Source of the DNA: Bacteroidota bacterium
GTDB taxonomy: Bacteria > Bacteroidota > Bacteroidia > UKL13-3
Direction of reading: 5' to 3'
Length of the DNA stretch: 50,620 nt
Assembly: GCA_947485745.1 (NCBI GenBank)
Contig: CANKQY010000007.1
Span: forward strand, 1-50,620
A program made the position numbers and the translations under genes. Positions within the stretch are counted from its first letter, which is position 1. Each line of letters starts with the position of its first letter. The notes beneath the pieces were generated by a model that was given only the letters and a program-made list of their open reading frames with translations, was not told where the DNA came from and did not search any database. Positions 25,754 through 33,647 of this stretch are shown piece after piece.

Positions 25754-26314
25754 ATGAAAAACCAATTGATAATTACTTTAGTTTCTGTTATATTTTTTAC
25801 TGCTACATCCTGCAAAAAACTGATTAATTCAGATAAGACTCCAGATGAAGAAAACGAACTCATTACAACTGTATCTTTGCTATTTATTGACGCCTTAAAC
25901 TCCGATACTTTAAAATTTGATTGGAGTCAGCCAGGCGGCCCTGGAAGCGGTATTGCAATTGATACAATAGTGTTAAAACCAAATGTAAATTATATAGCAA
26001 CTATTTCTATTTTAGATGAAAGTAAAAATCCTACTTTCAATGTAAGTGGGGAGATAAAATCAGACGCCAATAGCCATAGGTTTATTTATACCCCAACCAA
26101 CGCTAATTTAAGTATTAAGATTTTGGATTTTGATACCCATACGCCACCCATTGAATTGGGATTGAGTTTTGAAGCAATTACATTAGGTGTTAGCCAATCT
26201 ATAGGTAATTTTAATGTGGTATTGAAACACTATACAGAAAGCGCACCTAAAACTGGAGGATTAGCAAATGGAAGCACAGATATTGAAGTTGATTTTCCTC
26301 TGGTGATAGAGTAG
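25754..26314 (+). CDS. Lipoprotein accompanying the TonB receptor
   Basis: A 186-residue protein with lipobox ATSC (C20) and an acidic linker DKTPDEENELITTVSLLFID. A beta-sandwich-like domain follows (IDTIVLKPNVNYIATISILDESKNP, FNVSGEIKSDANSHRFIY). Similar lipoproteins follow TonB receptors in Bacteroidota and are sometimes described as type 1 periplasmic-binding-fold proteins. I do not see a binding-protein fold directly. It is 30 bases after the receptor and probably a surface or periplasmic accessory to it. Confidence 0.72.
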   Translation: MKNQLIITLVSVIFFTATSCKKLINSDKTPDEENELITTVSLLFIDALNSDTLKFDWSQPGGPGSGIAIDTIVLKPNVNYIATISILDESKNPTFNVSGEIKSDANSHRFIYTPTNANLSIKILDFDTHTPPIELGLSFEAITLGVSQSIGNFNVVLKHYTESAPKTGGLANGSTDIEVDFPLVIE

Positions 26315-26338
26315 TTTGGGTTCAGGCAGCAAAAGGGC

Positions 26339-26986
26339 TTATTTTTTTATAATTAGCAAATCATTTGTGCCTTGCACCCTTTCTATTGTTTTTACCAAAA
26401 GGTTTAAATTTTTAAATGATTCTTGCAAACGCTGTCTCTTTTCTAGTGACAGCGTTTGCCTCATGGTATTAAAAATAATACTGCCTTTTTTTGTCAATTG
26501 TGTAGTTAAATGCTGAACAAAATCAAGGCCGATAAACTTTTCAGGAATATTGTTGTCAATGAATAAGTCAACAATAATTAAATCGTATTGTTGCTTGCAT
26601 TCTTTGAGGTATTGATGAGCATCAGCCTCTATTAATTTAACATTTTTATTTAGGTGAAGATTAAAATGTTGCTTGGCTATTTCAATGATTACTGGGTCAA
26701 AATCTACTAAGTCAATTTGTGCGTTTGAGTTAAAATCATTTCGTAAAGTTTCAACAACAGACCCAGCACCCATACCAAGAACTAAAATGTTGTTAGATTG
26801 CTTTACTAAAGGTATTTCTTGTATTCCTCTTTCTAAAATTTTTTGTAATGAACCAAAAGAGTAATTGCTATGAGAGGAATCTAAAATCTTTTTGCCATTC
26901 ACTAAATTTACTTCCAGAAGTCCGTTTAATACTGACTTTTGCTTTAGAATATTTTGGGGGAATAAATAACTGAGTAGGTTTCTCAT
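26339..26986 (-). CDS. Spermidine synthase-like methyltransferase-fold protein
   Basis: A 215-residue Rossmann-fold protein. The SAM/decarboxylated-SAM motif is ILVLGMGAGSVVETLRNDF, followed by the acidic ribose contact IDLVDFDPVIIEIAKQHF, EADAHQYLKE, and YDLIIVDLFIDNNIPEKF. It resembles SpeE in the core but lacks the N-terminal beta-hairpin domain and the canonical DGGDG-type start. Polyamine synthesis is therefore uncertain; a generic methyltransferase is equally possible. It is the only gene of its strand here. Confidence 0.75.
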   Translation of the reverse strand: MRNLLSYLFPQNILKQKSVLNGLLEVNLVNGKKILDSSHSNYSFGSLQKILERGIQEIPLVKQSNNILVLGMGAGSVVETLRNDFNSNAQIDLVDFDPVIIEIAKQHFNLHLNKNVKLIEADAHQYLKECKQQYDLIIVDLFIDNNIPEKFIGLDFVQHLTTQLTKKGSIIFNTMRQTLSLEKRQRLQESFKNLNLLVKTIERVQGTNDLLIIKK

Positions 26987-27040
26987 TTGCCTGCAATATA
27001 ATTTATTTTTCCCCTTTCGCGGCTATTTAGCACCTCTCAT

Positions 27041-27054
27041 CAAATATACGTTTG
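27041..27054. promoter_or_regulatory. Overlapping divergent -7 elements
   Basis: The 14 bases CAAATATACGTTTG read as TAtaTTTG on the minus strand (27041-27048, toward the methyltransferase) and TAcgTTTG on the plus strand (27047-27054, toward the S9 peptidase), sharing two bases. Neither has an ideal TTG box, but the symmetric placement in a 113-base divergent gap suggests mutually exclusive promoters. Confidence 0.45.
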
Positions 27055-27099
27055 GATTACCACTTTGGAGGACTTAATTTGGTAGTTAATGTTTATCAG

Positions 27100-29025
27100 A
27101 TGAGTATATCAAAATGTTTGTTGGGTGGTTTATTTTACTTGAGTATTTTAGTTTCTTGCACAGGAACTAAGAAAACAGAACAAATTGAGGCACCTATTGT
27201 TCCCATGGAGGATTTTTTTAGGAATCCAACCAATGCTTATTTTGTGCTTTCCCCTTCGGGTAATCAAATAGCATTCACCAAACCTATTAATAAAAGAATG
27301 AATGTTTTTGTTACAAAAATTGGATCGGGTGATACCTCCCAGATTACTTTTTTAACAGATAGAGATGTTGCCGGATATTTTTGGAAAAGCGACTATCAAA
27401 TTGTTTATATAAAAGACAATGGTGGAGATGAAAATTTCCATTTGTATGCTGTTGATGTTCTCACCAAAACACAAAAAGATCTAACTCCTTTCCCTAAAGT
27501 GAATGTCCAAATAGTAGATGATTTAGAGGATCGTGAGGATGAGATTTTGATAGGGATGAATAAGGAGAATGCTGAATTGTTTGATGTGTATCGCTTAAAT
27601 ATTAAAACAGGTTCTCTTGTAATGGAGGCCAAAAATCCAGGAGGAGTTTCAGATTGGATTACCGACCATAATGGGGTTATTAGAGCTGCCGTTCAATCGG
27701 ATGGGGTAAACAATGTAATGCTTTATCGCAACGATGCTAAAACACCTTTTAAACAAGTATTGCGAACGTCATTTAAGGAAAGTGTTAGTCCTTTATTTTT
27801 TACATTCGATAATAAGTATGTGTATGCTACCTCAAATTTAAATCGTGATAAAGCTGCTATAGTTAAATTTGATATTGCCAATGGAAAGGAGATGGAAGAA
27901 TTATTTTCACATCCGGAGGTAGATGTTAATATGCTAGAATATTCTAGAAAAAGAAAAGTGTTAACAGCTATCAGTTATAACACTGCTAAAATGGAAATGA
28001 AATTTTTAGATGCAGTTACGGAGTCAATTTATAAGAAGTTGCAAAATAAATTAGGTACTAAGTATGAAATATATATTGCTGGTCATAATCGCAATGAGGA
28101 TAAATATTTGGTTCGAACCATAAGCGACAGAAGTCTTGGAACTACCTATTTCTATGATGTTGCCAAAGATGAACTTACAAAAATAGTTGATAGAGCGCCT
28201 TGGTTAAATGAAACGCAAATGTGTGAAATGAAACCTATCACCTACAGAACTTCAGATGGTATTTCTATAAATGGGTATTTAACCTTGCCCATTGGTGTTA
28301 GCTCTAAAAATTTACCCTTAATAGTAAATCCACATGGTGGTCCTTGGGCTAGAGATGAATGGGGTTGGAATCCGGAAGTTCAATTTTTGGCAAATAGAGG
28401 CTATGCGGTTCTACAAATTAATTTTAGAGGCTCAACCGGTTATGGAAGAAAGTTTTGGGAGATGGGCTTTAAGCAATGGGGTAAAACCATGCAAAATGAT
28501 ATAACAGAAGGCGTAAATTGGTTGGTTAAAGAAGGTATTGCTGATCCAAAACGCATAGGAATTTATGGTGGAAGTTATGGGGGCTATGCAACCTTAGCAG
28601 GATTAACGTTTACGCCAGATTTATACGCTTGTGGGGTAGATTATGTAGGTGTTTCTAACCTATTTACTTTTATGAAAACGGTTCCGCCTTATTGGAAACC
28701 TTTTATGCAAATGATGTATGAAATGGTTGGCGATCCTCAAAAGGATTCTGTTTTATTAAGAGATGCTTCACCTTTATTTCATGTAGATAAAATTAAGGCT
28801 CCTCTGTTTATTGCCCAAGGTGCAAATGATCCAAGGGTGAATAAAGCTGAAAGTGATCAAATTGTTGAGGCATTAAAGAAACGCGGGGTGAAGATTGAAT
28901 ATATGGTTAAAGACAACGAAGGACATGGCTTTCAAAACGAAGAAAATCAGTTTGATTTTTACGGGGCAATGGAAATATTTCTTGCCAAAAATTTAGGTGG
29001 TAGAATTCTTGTGAAGAATCCTTAA
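27100..29025 (+). CDS. S9 (prolyl oligopeptidase family) serine peptidase lipoprotein
   Basis: A 641-residue exported peptidase. The signal peptide with lipobox ILVSC comes first, then a beta-propeller about 30-370 (repeated blade motifs such as SPSGNQIAFTKP) and an alpha/beta-hydrolase domain. The nucleophile is Ser in IYGGSYGGYATLAG, Asp in AQGANDPRV and His in NEGHGFQNEEN. The frame is open upstream to a TTG, but the ATG at 27100 starts a proper signal. It ends two bases before an ABC-exporter ATPase, so the peptidase and exporter are probably translated together. The combination suggests degradation plus export of peptides or peptide antibiotics, which is inference. Confidence 0.9.
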   Translation: MSISKCLLGGLFYLSILVSCTGTKKTEQIEAPIVPMEDFFRNPTNAYFVLSPSGNQIAFTKPINKRMNVFVTKIGSGDTSQITFLTDRDVAGYFWKSDYQIVYIKDNGGDENFHLYAVDVLTKTQKDLTPFPKVNVQIVDDLEDREDEILIGMNKENAELFDVYRLNIKTGSLVMEAKNPGGVSDWITDHNGVIRAAVQSDGVNNVMLYRNDAKTPFKQVLRTSFKESVSPLFFTFDNKYVYATSNLNRDKAAIVKFDIANGKEMEELFSHPEVDVNMLEYSRKRKVLTAISYNTAKMEMKFLDAVTESIYKKLQNKLGTKYEIYIAGHNRNEDKYLVRTISDRSLGTTYFYDVAKDELTKIVDRAPWLNETQMCEMKPITYRTSDGISINGYLTLPIGVSSKNLPLIVNPHGGPWARDEWGWNPEVQFLANRGYAVLQINFRGSTGYGRKFWEMGFKQWGKTMQNDITEGVNWLVKEGIADPKRIGIYGGSYGGYATLAGLTFTPDLYACGVDYVGVSNLFTFMKTVPPYWKPFMQMMYEMVGDPQKDSVLLRDASPLFHVDKIKAPLFIAQGANDPRVNKAESDQIVEALKKRGVKIEYMVKDNEGHGFQNEENQFDFYGAMEIFLAKNLGGRILVKNP

Positions 29026-29027
29026 GA

Positions 29028-29687
29028 ATGATTCAGTTAAAAAATATCCATAAAACGTATCATACTGGTAGCAGCAGTTTGCATGTGCTAAAAGGTATAG
29101 ATGTTTCTATTGAAACTGGTGAAATGGTTTCTATTATGGGCTCATCTGGCAGTGGGAAGTCTACCATGCTCAATATACTCGGGATTTTAGATGCTTATGA
29201 TGAGGGAGAATACAGGCTAGGTGGGGAGCTCATTAAAAGTTTAAATGAAAAACATGCTGCACAATTGCGCAATCAATTAATTGGATTTGTTTTTCAATCT
29301 TTTAATTTGATTACCTTTAAAAATGCGATGGAAAATGTGGCTTTGCCCTTGTATTATCAGAATGTGAGTAGAAAAAAAAGAAATGCAATAGCCTTAGAAT
29401 ATTTGGAAAAAGTTGGTTTAAAAAATTGGGCAGAACACATGCCTAATGAATTAAGCGGAGGTCAAAAGCAGCGTGTGGCAATAGCAAGAGCGTTGATTTC
29501 AAAACCAAAATTGATTTTAGCTGATGAGCCTACAGGTGCGCTCGATTCACAAACCAGTTTAGAAGTGATGGATTTATTAAAAGACATCAACAAGCAAGGC
29601 ATTACCGTTGTGATTGTTACTCATGAACACGACATTGCAGCAATTACCCAAAGAACCATTCATTTAAAAGACGGACTGATTGTTTAA
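29028..29687 (+). CDS. ABC transporter ATP-binding protein, MacB/LolD type
   Basis: Cytoplasmic ATPase for the two permeases that follow. The 219-residue protein has Walker A GSSGSGKST, Q-loop GFVFQSFNLITFKNAMENV (the MacB/LolD form), signature LSGGQKQRVAIARAL, Walker B LILADEPTGALDS and switch His in VTHEHD. It starts two bases after the S9 peptidase and ends two bases before the first permease. It is a separate polypeptide, unlike fused MacB. Confidence 0.93.
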   Translation: MIQLKNIHKTYHTGSSSLHVLKGIDVSIETGEMVSIMGSSGSGKSTMLNILGILDAYDEGEYRLGGELIKSLNEKHAAQLRNQLIGFVFQSFNLITFKNAMENVALPLYYQNVSRKKRNAIALEYLEKVGLKNWAEHMPNELSGGQKQRVAIARALISKPKLILADEPTGALDSQTSLEVMDLLKDINKQGITVVIVTHEHDIAAITQRTIHLKDGLIV

Positions 29688-29689
29688 CC

Positions 29690-30922
29690 ATGTTTGAAAT
29701 AGATAAGTGGCAGGAGATACTGGCTAATATTGCCAAAAATAGGTTAAGAACGTTTTTAACTGGTTTTAGTGTGGCTTGGGGAATCTTTATGCTCATTGTT
29801 TTATTAGGCGCTGGAAATGGTTTAGAAAATGGTGTAAAGAATCAGTTTAATAAAGATGCCGTTAACAGTGTTTGGTTAAATGCAGGAAAAACGGCCGAGC
29901 CTTATGCAGGTTACCAAGCTGGAAGGGAAATAAAATTTACCAACGATGATTATGCATTGGTGGCAGATAATTATAAAAAGGTGAAACACATGAGTGCACG
30001 CATGCACATGTGGGAAATTAGTTTAATTAGCCATAAAAATAAGTATGGAAATTTCAATGTAAAAGGGGTTAATCCTGGGATGATATTCCCTGAAAAAATT
30101 AATTTGATTAAAGGGCGATTTATCAATGAATTGGATATTATTCAAGTTAGAAAAGTAGCTTGTATAGGCAGAAAAATGGATGAGGAATTATTTGTTGGAG
30201 AGGAGCCTATTGGGCAAGAAATTAATGTAAATGGAATTTTATTTAAGGTGGTGGGTGTGTTTTATGACGATGGTGGCGATCAAGATAACAGGAGGGCCTA
30301 TGTTCCTGTAACAACAGCTCAGCGTGCATTTACTGGTAATAATAGGATCGACCAAATTGTGATGAGCATTGATGAAAAAGACATTGAAAACAGTGAAGCC
30401 ATCACACAAGATTTACGAGCCATGTTAGCCCAAAGACATCATTTTGACCCAAATGATAAGAAAGCCATTTTTGTTTGGAATAACTTAACAGAATACCGAA
30501 AATTAATAGGCTTAATGCAAGGGATTAATTTGTTTATTTGGATTATTGGGATAGGAACATTGATTGCGGGAATTGTAGGTGTTAGCAATATCATGATGAT
30601 TGTGGTAAAAGAAAGAACGGTTGAAATTGGTATCCGAAAAGCACTTGGTGCAACCCCAATTAGCATTGTTAGTCTCATTCTTCAAGAGGCTGTTTTTATA
30701 ACTTCTTTGTTTGGTTATTTCGGTTTGATCCTAGGGATTTTTTTACTGGAAGCCTTTAAGAAATATATTCCGGATTCTGATTTTTTTAGGAAGCCAGAAG
30801 TGGATTTGAAGGTGGCACTTTATGCCATGTTTTTGTTAGTAATAGCTGGACTTTTGGCAGGATTTTTACCTGCAAAAAGAGCGGCTTTGGTTCAACCTAT
30901 TGATGCATTAAGAGGAGAGTGA
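29690..30922 (+). CDS. MacB-like ABC transporter permease (first paralogue)
   Basis: A 410-residue FtsX/MacB permease. One N-terminal membrane helix (RTFLTGFSVAWGIFMLIVLLGAG) is followed by a large periplasmic MacB_PCD domain of about 230 residues. Three C-terminal helices come next (GINLFIWIIGIGTLIAGIVG, SLFGYFGLILGIFLLEAF, LYAMFLLVIAGLLAGFLP), with the VKERTVEIGIRKALGATP coupling helix. Such proteins transmit force to the periplasm rather than carry substrate across the bilayer. It has a paralogue immediately downstream, and the pair may form a heterodimer. Confidence 0.92.
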   Translation: MFEIDKWQEILANIAKNRLRTFLTGFSVAWGIFMLIVLLGAGNGLENGVKNQFNKDAVNSVWLNAGKTAEPYAGYQAGREIKFTNDDYALVADNYKKVKHMSARMHMWEISLISHKNKYGNFNVKGVNPGMIFPEKINLIKGRFINELDIIQVRKVACIGRKMDEELFVGEEPIGQEINVNGILFKVVGVFYDDGGDQDNRRAYVPVTTAQRAFTGNNRIDQIVMSIDEKDIENSEAITQDLRAMLAQRHHFDPNDKKAIFVWNNLTEYRKLIGLMQGINLFIWIIGIGTLIAGIVGVSNIMMIVVKERTVEIGIRKALGATPISIVSLILQEAVFITSLFGYFGLILGIFLLEAFKKYIPDSDFFRKPEVDLKVALYAMFLLVIAGLLAGFLPAKRAALVQPIDALRGE

Positions 30923-30924
30923 CC

Positions 30925-32181
30925 ATGATTGATGCAGATAGAATTAACGAGGTACTACAAACTTTGAGTAAAAATAAACTCAGAACTATACTTACTGCAT
31001 TTGGGGTATTTTGGGGTATTTTTATGCTCATCATTATGTTGGGTTCAGGCCAAGGATTGCAAAATGGAGTTACCCGTTCATTTGGAGGCTCTGCTACCAA
31101 TGCAGTGTATTTGTGGACACAACAAACTACCATTCCCTATAAAGGTTTGCCTAGAGGTAGAAATTTTAATTTTTTAGAGGATGATATTCAAGCCATCAAA
31201 GACAATGTTCCAGAGCTAGATATATTAGCGCCTTCTGCTCAACTAGGCGGTTATAGAGGAGAAAATAATGTGAGTAGGGGAATTAAAACAGGACCATTTG
31301 TGGTACGTGGAGATTTTCCTGAAAATAGGTTTATTCAAATTTTTAAAATGACTTCTGGTAGGTATTTAAACGATTTAGATATCAAAGAAAAAAGGAAAGT
31401 TTGTGTTATTGCGCAGAGGGTTTTAGAGGTATTATTTAACAAAAATGAAAATCCTTTGGGTGCGTACATTCAAGTTAATGGAACCTACTTTAAAGTTATT
31501 GGCACCATAACCTCCGAAAAATCTGGCGATGATGCGGAGGAAAAAATGCAAACTATATATATTCCTTTTACAACTTTCCAGCAAGCCTTTAATTGGGGTG
31601 GAAAAATTGGTTGGTTTAGTTTAACGGCAAAGCCACAATATGAAGCTTCTCTGGTAGAAGAAAAAATCAAAAAATTGTTATCACAAAGGCATAAAATTTC
31701 ACCCCATGATCCATATGCAATTGGCAGTTGGAATAGTCAAAAAGAATTTGGAAAAATACAAGGTTTGTTTGTTGGAATTAGCTTATTGGTTTGGGTAGTT
31801 GGCATTGGAACCTTAATGGCAGGAGTTATTGGTGTGAGTAATATCATGCTCATTATTGTAAAAGAAAGAACACGTGAAATTGGTATCAGACGTGCGTTAG
31901 GGGCTAGTCCGGCTTCTATTATGCTACAAATCATTACCGAATCTGTTTTACTAACTTCTCTTGCAGGCTATTTTGGTTTAATTGCTGGTGTATTTTTACT
32001 TGAAGGCATTAATATTGCCATTGCTGGTGAGGATACTGGCATGTTCTACCAACCTGGGGTGCAATTGGTGGTGGTATTAAAAGCCTTGGGTATACTGATT
32101 TTTTGTGGCGCATTGGCTGGGATCATACCGGCAAGAAAAGCAATTGCCATTAGTACCGTTGATGCGTTGAGGTATGAGTAG
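30925..32181 (+). CDS. MacB-like ABC transporter permease (second paralogue)
   Basis: A 418-residue relative of the preceding gene with the same layout: helix RTILTAFGVFWGIFMLIIMLGSG, a periplasmic domain, coupling helix VKERTREIGIRRALGASP and three closing helices. Both begin with a short Asp-rich N-terminus and the matching (I/L)xxNIAKNRLRT / LQTLSKNKLRT segment. A GTG at 30919 overlapping the previous stop also opens the frame. The ATG at 30925 aligns best with the paralogue and has GGAG nearby upstream. Probably the partner subunit of a heterodimeric exporter. Confidence 0.91.
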   Translation: MIDADRINEVLQTLSKNKLRTILTAFGVFWGIFMLIIMLGSGQGLQNGVTRSFGGSATNAVYLWTQQTTIPYKGLPRGRNFNFLEDDIQAIKDNVPELDILAPSAQLGGYRGENNVSRGIKTGPFVVRGDFPENRFIQIFKMTSGRYLNDLDIKEKRKVCVIAQRVLEVLFNKNENPLGAYIQVNGTYFKVIGTITSEKSGDDAEEKMQTIYIPFTTFQQAFNWGGKIGWFSLTAKPQYEASLVEEKIKKLLSQRHKISPHDPYAIGSWNSQKEFGKIQGLFVGISLLVWVVGIGTLMAGVIGVSNIMLIIVKERTREIGIRRALGASPASIMLQIITESVLLTSLAGYFGLIAGVFLLEGINIAIAGEDTGMFYQPGVQLVVVLKALGILIFCGALAGIIPARKAIAISTVDALRYE

Positions 32182-32185
32182 TTTT

Positions 32186-32316
32186 TTTGCCACCAAGGCT
32201 CCAAGGCACGGAGTTTTGTTTTTTGGTGTTGAGATTATGGGTATTTCTTGCCCCCAAGGAGCCAAGACATGAAGGTTTTTTCTATGTGCGCGCTAAAGGG
32301 CAAAGATTTTTGTTTT
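32186..32316. repeat. CCAAGG-type intergenic repeat, two copies plus a remnant
   Basis: In the 183-base gap between the second permease and its adaptor there are two related blocks: GCCACCAAGGCTCCAAGGCACG then GTTTTGTTTTTTG (about 32186-32224), and GCCCCCAAGGAGCCAAGACATG then AAGGTTTTTTC (about 32246-32281). A decayed GCGCGCTAAAGGGCAAAG-T block follows near 32288-32316. Spacing is about 60 bases. The gap holds no gene. Confidence 0.65.
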
Positions 32317-32344
32317 TTGGAGTTATTTAATGTTAGGATATTTG
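32317..32344 (+). promoter_or_regulatory. Candidate adaptor-gene promoter
   Basis: TTG (32317-32319), a 17-base spacer and GATATTTG (32337-32344), one mismatch from TAnnTTTG. It would give the adaptor its own start site near 32351, so the adaptor may be expressed apart from the permeases despite belonging to the same machine. Confidence 0.4.
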
Positions 32345-32364
32345 TAAAATAAAAAATATATAAA

Positions 32365-33465
32365 ATGAAAAATATAATTCGAATTGGGTTCTTCTCTTTA
32401 CTGTTTTTGTTGTTTGTTTACACCATTTGGTTTCTTTATAAGAAGTCGGAGCAAAAGCCAATTGTATATAATACAATATCTGTTTCAAGGAACAATATTG
32501 TGCAGAAAACCGTTGCAACTGGCGCTGTGGTGCCGAGGAAAGAGATAAATATAAAGCCGCAGGTTTCTGGAATTATCGAAAAACTTTATGTAGTTGCTGG
32601 TGAAAAAATTAGGAAGGGAGACATGATTGCCCAAATTAGAATTATCCCTAACATGATTAATTTGGCGAATGCCGAAAGTCGTATGAACCGAGCTCAGTTG
32701 AGTTATGATAATGCTAAAATTGATATGGACAGGAATCAAAAGTTATTGGATGCCAAAATGATTTCATTTTCTGATTATCAGCAAGTGAAATTGGCATATA
32801 ATAATGCCAAAGAAGAAATGAATGCAGCAGAAAATAATATACAATTAATCAAAGAAGGTGTGAGTAAAAACTCTGGTAAATCTACCAATACTATTGTGCG
32901 TTCAACTATTGACGGCATGATTTTAGATATGCCATTAAAGGAAGGTAGCAGTGTAATTGAAAGCAATACTTTTAATGAAGGTTCAACCATTGCCATTGTT
33001 GCAGACATGGGAGAGATGATTTTTGAAGGAAAAGTTGATGAGAGTGAAGTAGGCAAAATTAAGCCAGGCATGGATTTAATTTTAACGGTTGGCGCCATTG
33101 ATACAGATAAATTCGGTGCCATTCTAGAATACATTGCGCCTAAAGGAGTGAAGGAAAACGGTGCCATTCAATTTCAAATTAAGGCAAAAGTTGAACTCAA
33201 AAAGAATACCTTTTTACGCGCGGGTTACAGCGCAACGGCAGATATTGTTTTGGCCAGAAAAGACAGTGTTTATACCATACCCGAATCAGTATTGCAATTT
33301 GATAAAACGGTCCCATTTGTAGAAGTTGAAACAAGTCCTCAAACATTTGAAAAACGAACCATTAAAACAGGTTTAAGCGACGGCATAAACATAGAAATCA
33401 TAGACGGCCTTTCACCATCAGATAAAGTAAAAGACCCCAACATTCCGCCAGAGGATAAGAAGTAG
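32365..33465 (+). CDS. MacA/HlyD-family periplasmic adaptor
   Basis: Membrane-fusion protein that links an inner-membrane exporter to an outer-membrane channel. The 366 residues begin with one membrane anchor (about 6-24). A lipoyl/barrel-sandwich half follows (PRKEINIKPQVSGIIEKLYVVAGEKIRKGDMIAQI), then an alpha-helical hairpin around 95-150 (AESRMNRAQLSYDNAKIDMDRNQKLLDA). The second lipoyl half is TIDGMILDMPLKEGSSVIE, and a beta-barrel and membrane-proximal domain follow. With the ABC genes upstream it makes a MacAB-like system, but no TolC homologue follows: next come repeats and an opposite-strand CoA transferase. Confidence 0.92.
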   Translation: MKNIIRIGFFSLLFLLFVYTIWFLYKKSEQKPIVYNTISVSRNNIVQKTVATGAVVPRKEINIKPQVSGIIEKLYVVAGEKIRKGDMIAQIRIIPNMINLANAESRMNRAQLSYDNAKIDMDRNQKLLDAKMISFSDYQQVKLAYNNAKEEMNAAENNIQLIKEGVSKNSGKSTNTIVRSTIDGMILDMPLKEGSSVIESNTFNEGSTIAIVADMGEMIFEGKVDESEVGKIKPGMDLILTVGAIDTDKFGAILEYIAPKGVKENGAIQFQIKAKVELKKNTFLRAGYSATADIVLARKDSVYTIPESVLQFDKTVPFVEVETSPQTFEKRTIKTGLSDGINIEIIDGLSPSDKVKDPNIPPEDKK

Positions 33466-33632
33466 GGGCGAAAAATATTTCGCCCTCATCCGGGATAAAA
33501 ACGAAACCAATGTCAAATGTGTAACGGCGAAAAATATTTCGCCCTCATCCGGGATAAAAACGAAACCAATGTCAAATATGTAGGGGCGAAAAATATTTCG
33601 CCCTCATGCGGGATGCAAATGAAATTAAAGTC
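33466..33632. repeat. Three tandem 59-bp units with an 18-base palindrome
   Basis: The palindrome GGCGAAAAATATTTCGCC (7-base arms, 4-base loop) starts at 33467, 33526 and 33585, a period of exactly 59. Units one and two also share CTCATCCGGGATAAAAACG, then AAACCAATGTCAAAT; unit three diverges after GCCCTCATGCGGGAT. The array begins next to the adaptor stop codon and contains no gene. The hairpins lack T-runs, so they are not standard terminators, though they could stabilise the 3' end of the adaptor message. Confidence 0.9.
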
Positions 33633-33647
33633 CAAGAAAGCAGATTT

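Noticed and set aside
22962-26314. Polysaccharide utilisation locus
   Set aside because: There is a TonB receptor but no SusD-like lipoprotein or glycan-active enzyme.
27100-33465. A complete tripartite efflux operon
   Set aside because: No outer-membrane TolC-type gene is present; only inner-membrane and periplasmic parts are encoded.
33466-33632. CRISPR array or terminator series
   Set aside because: The whole 59-base unit repeats, including the part that would be spacers, and the hairpins have no T-run.
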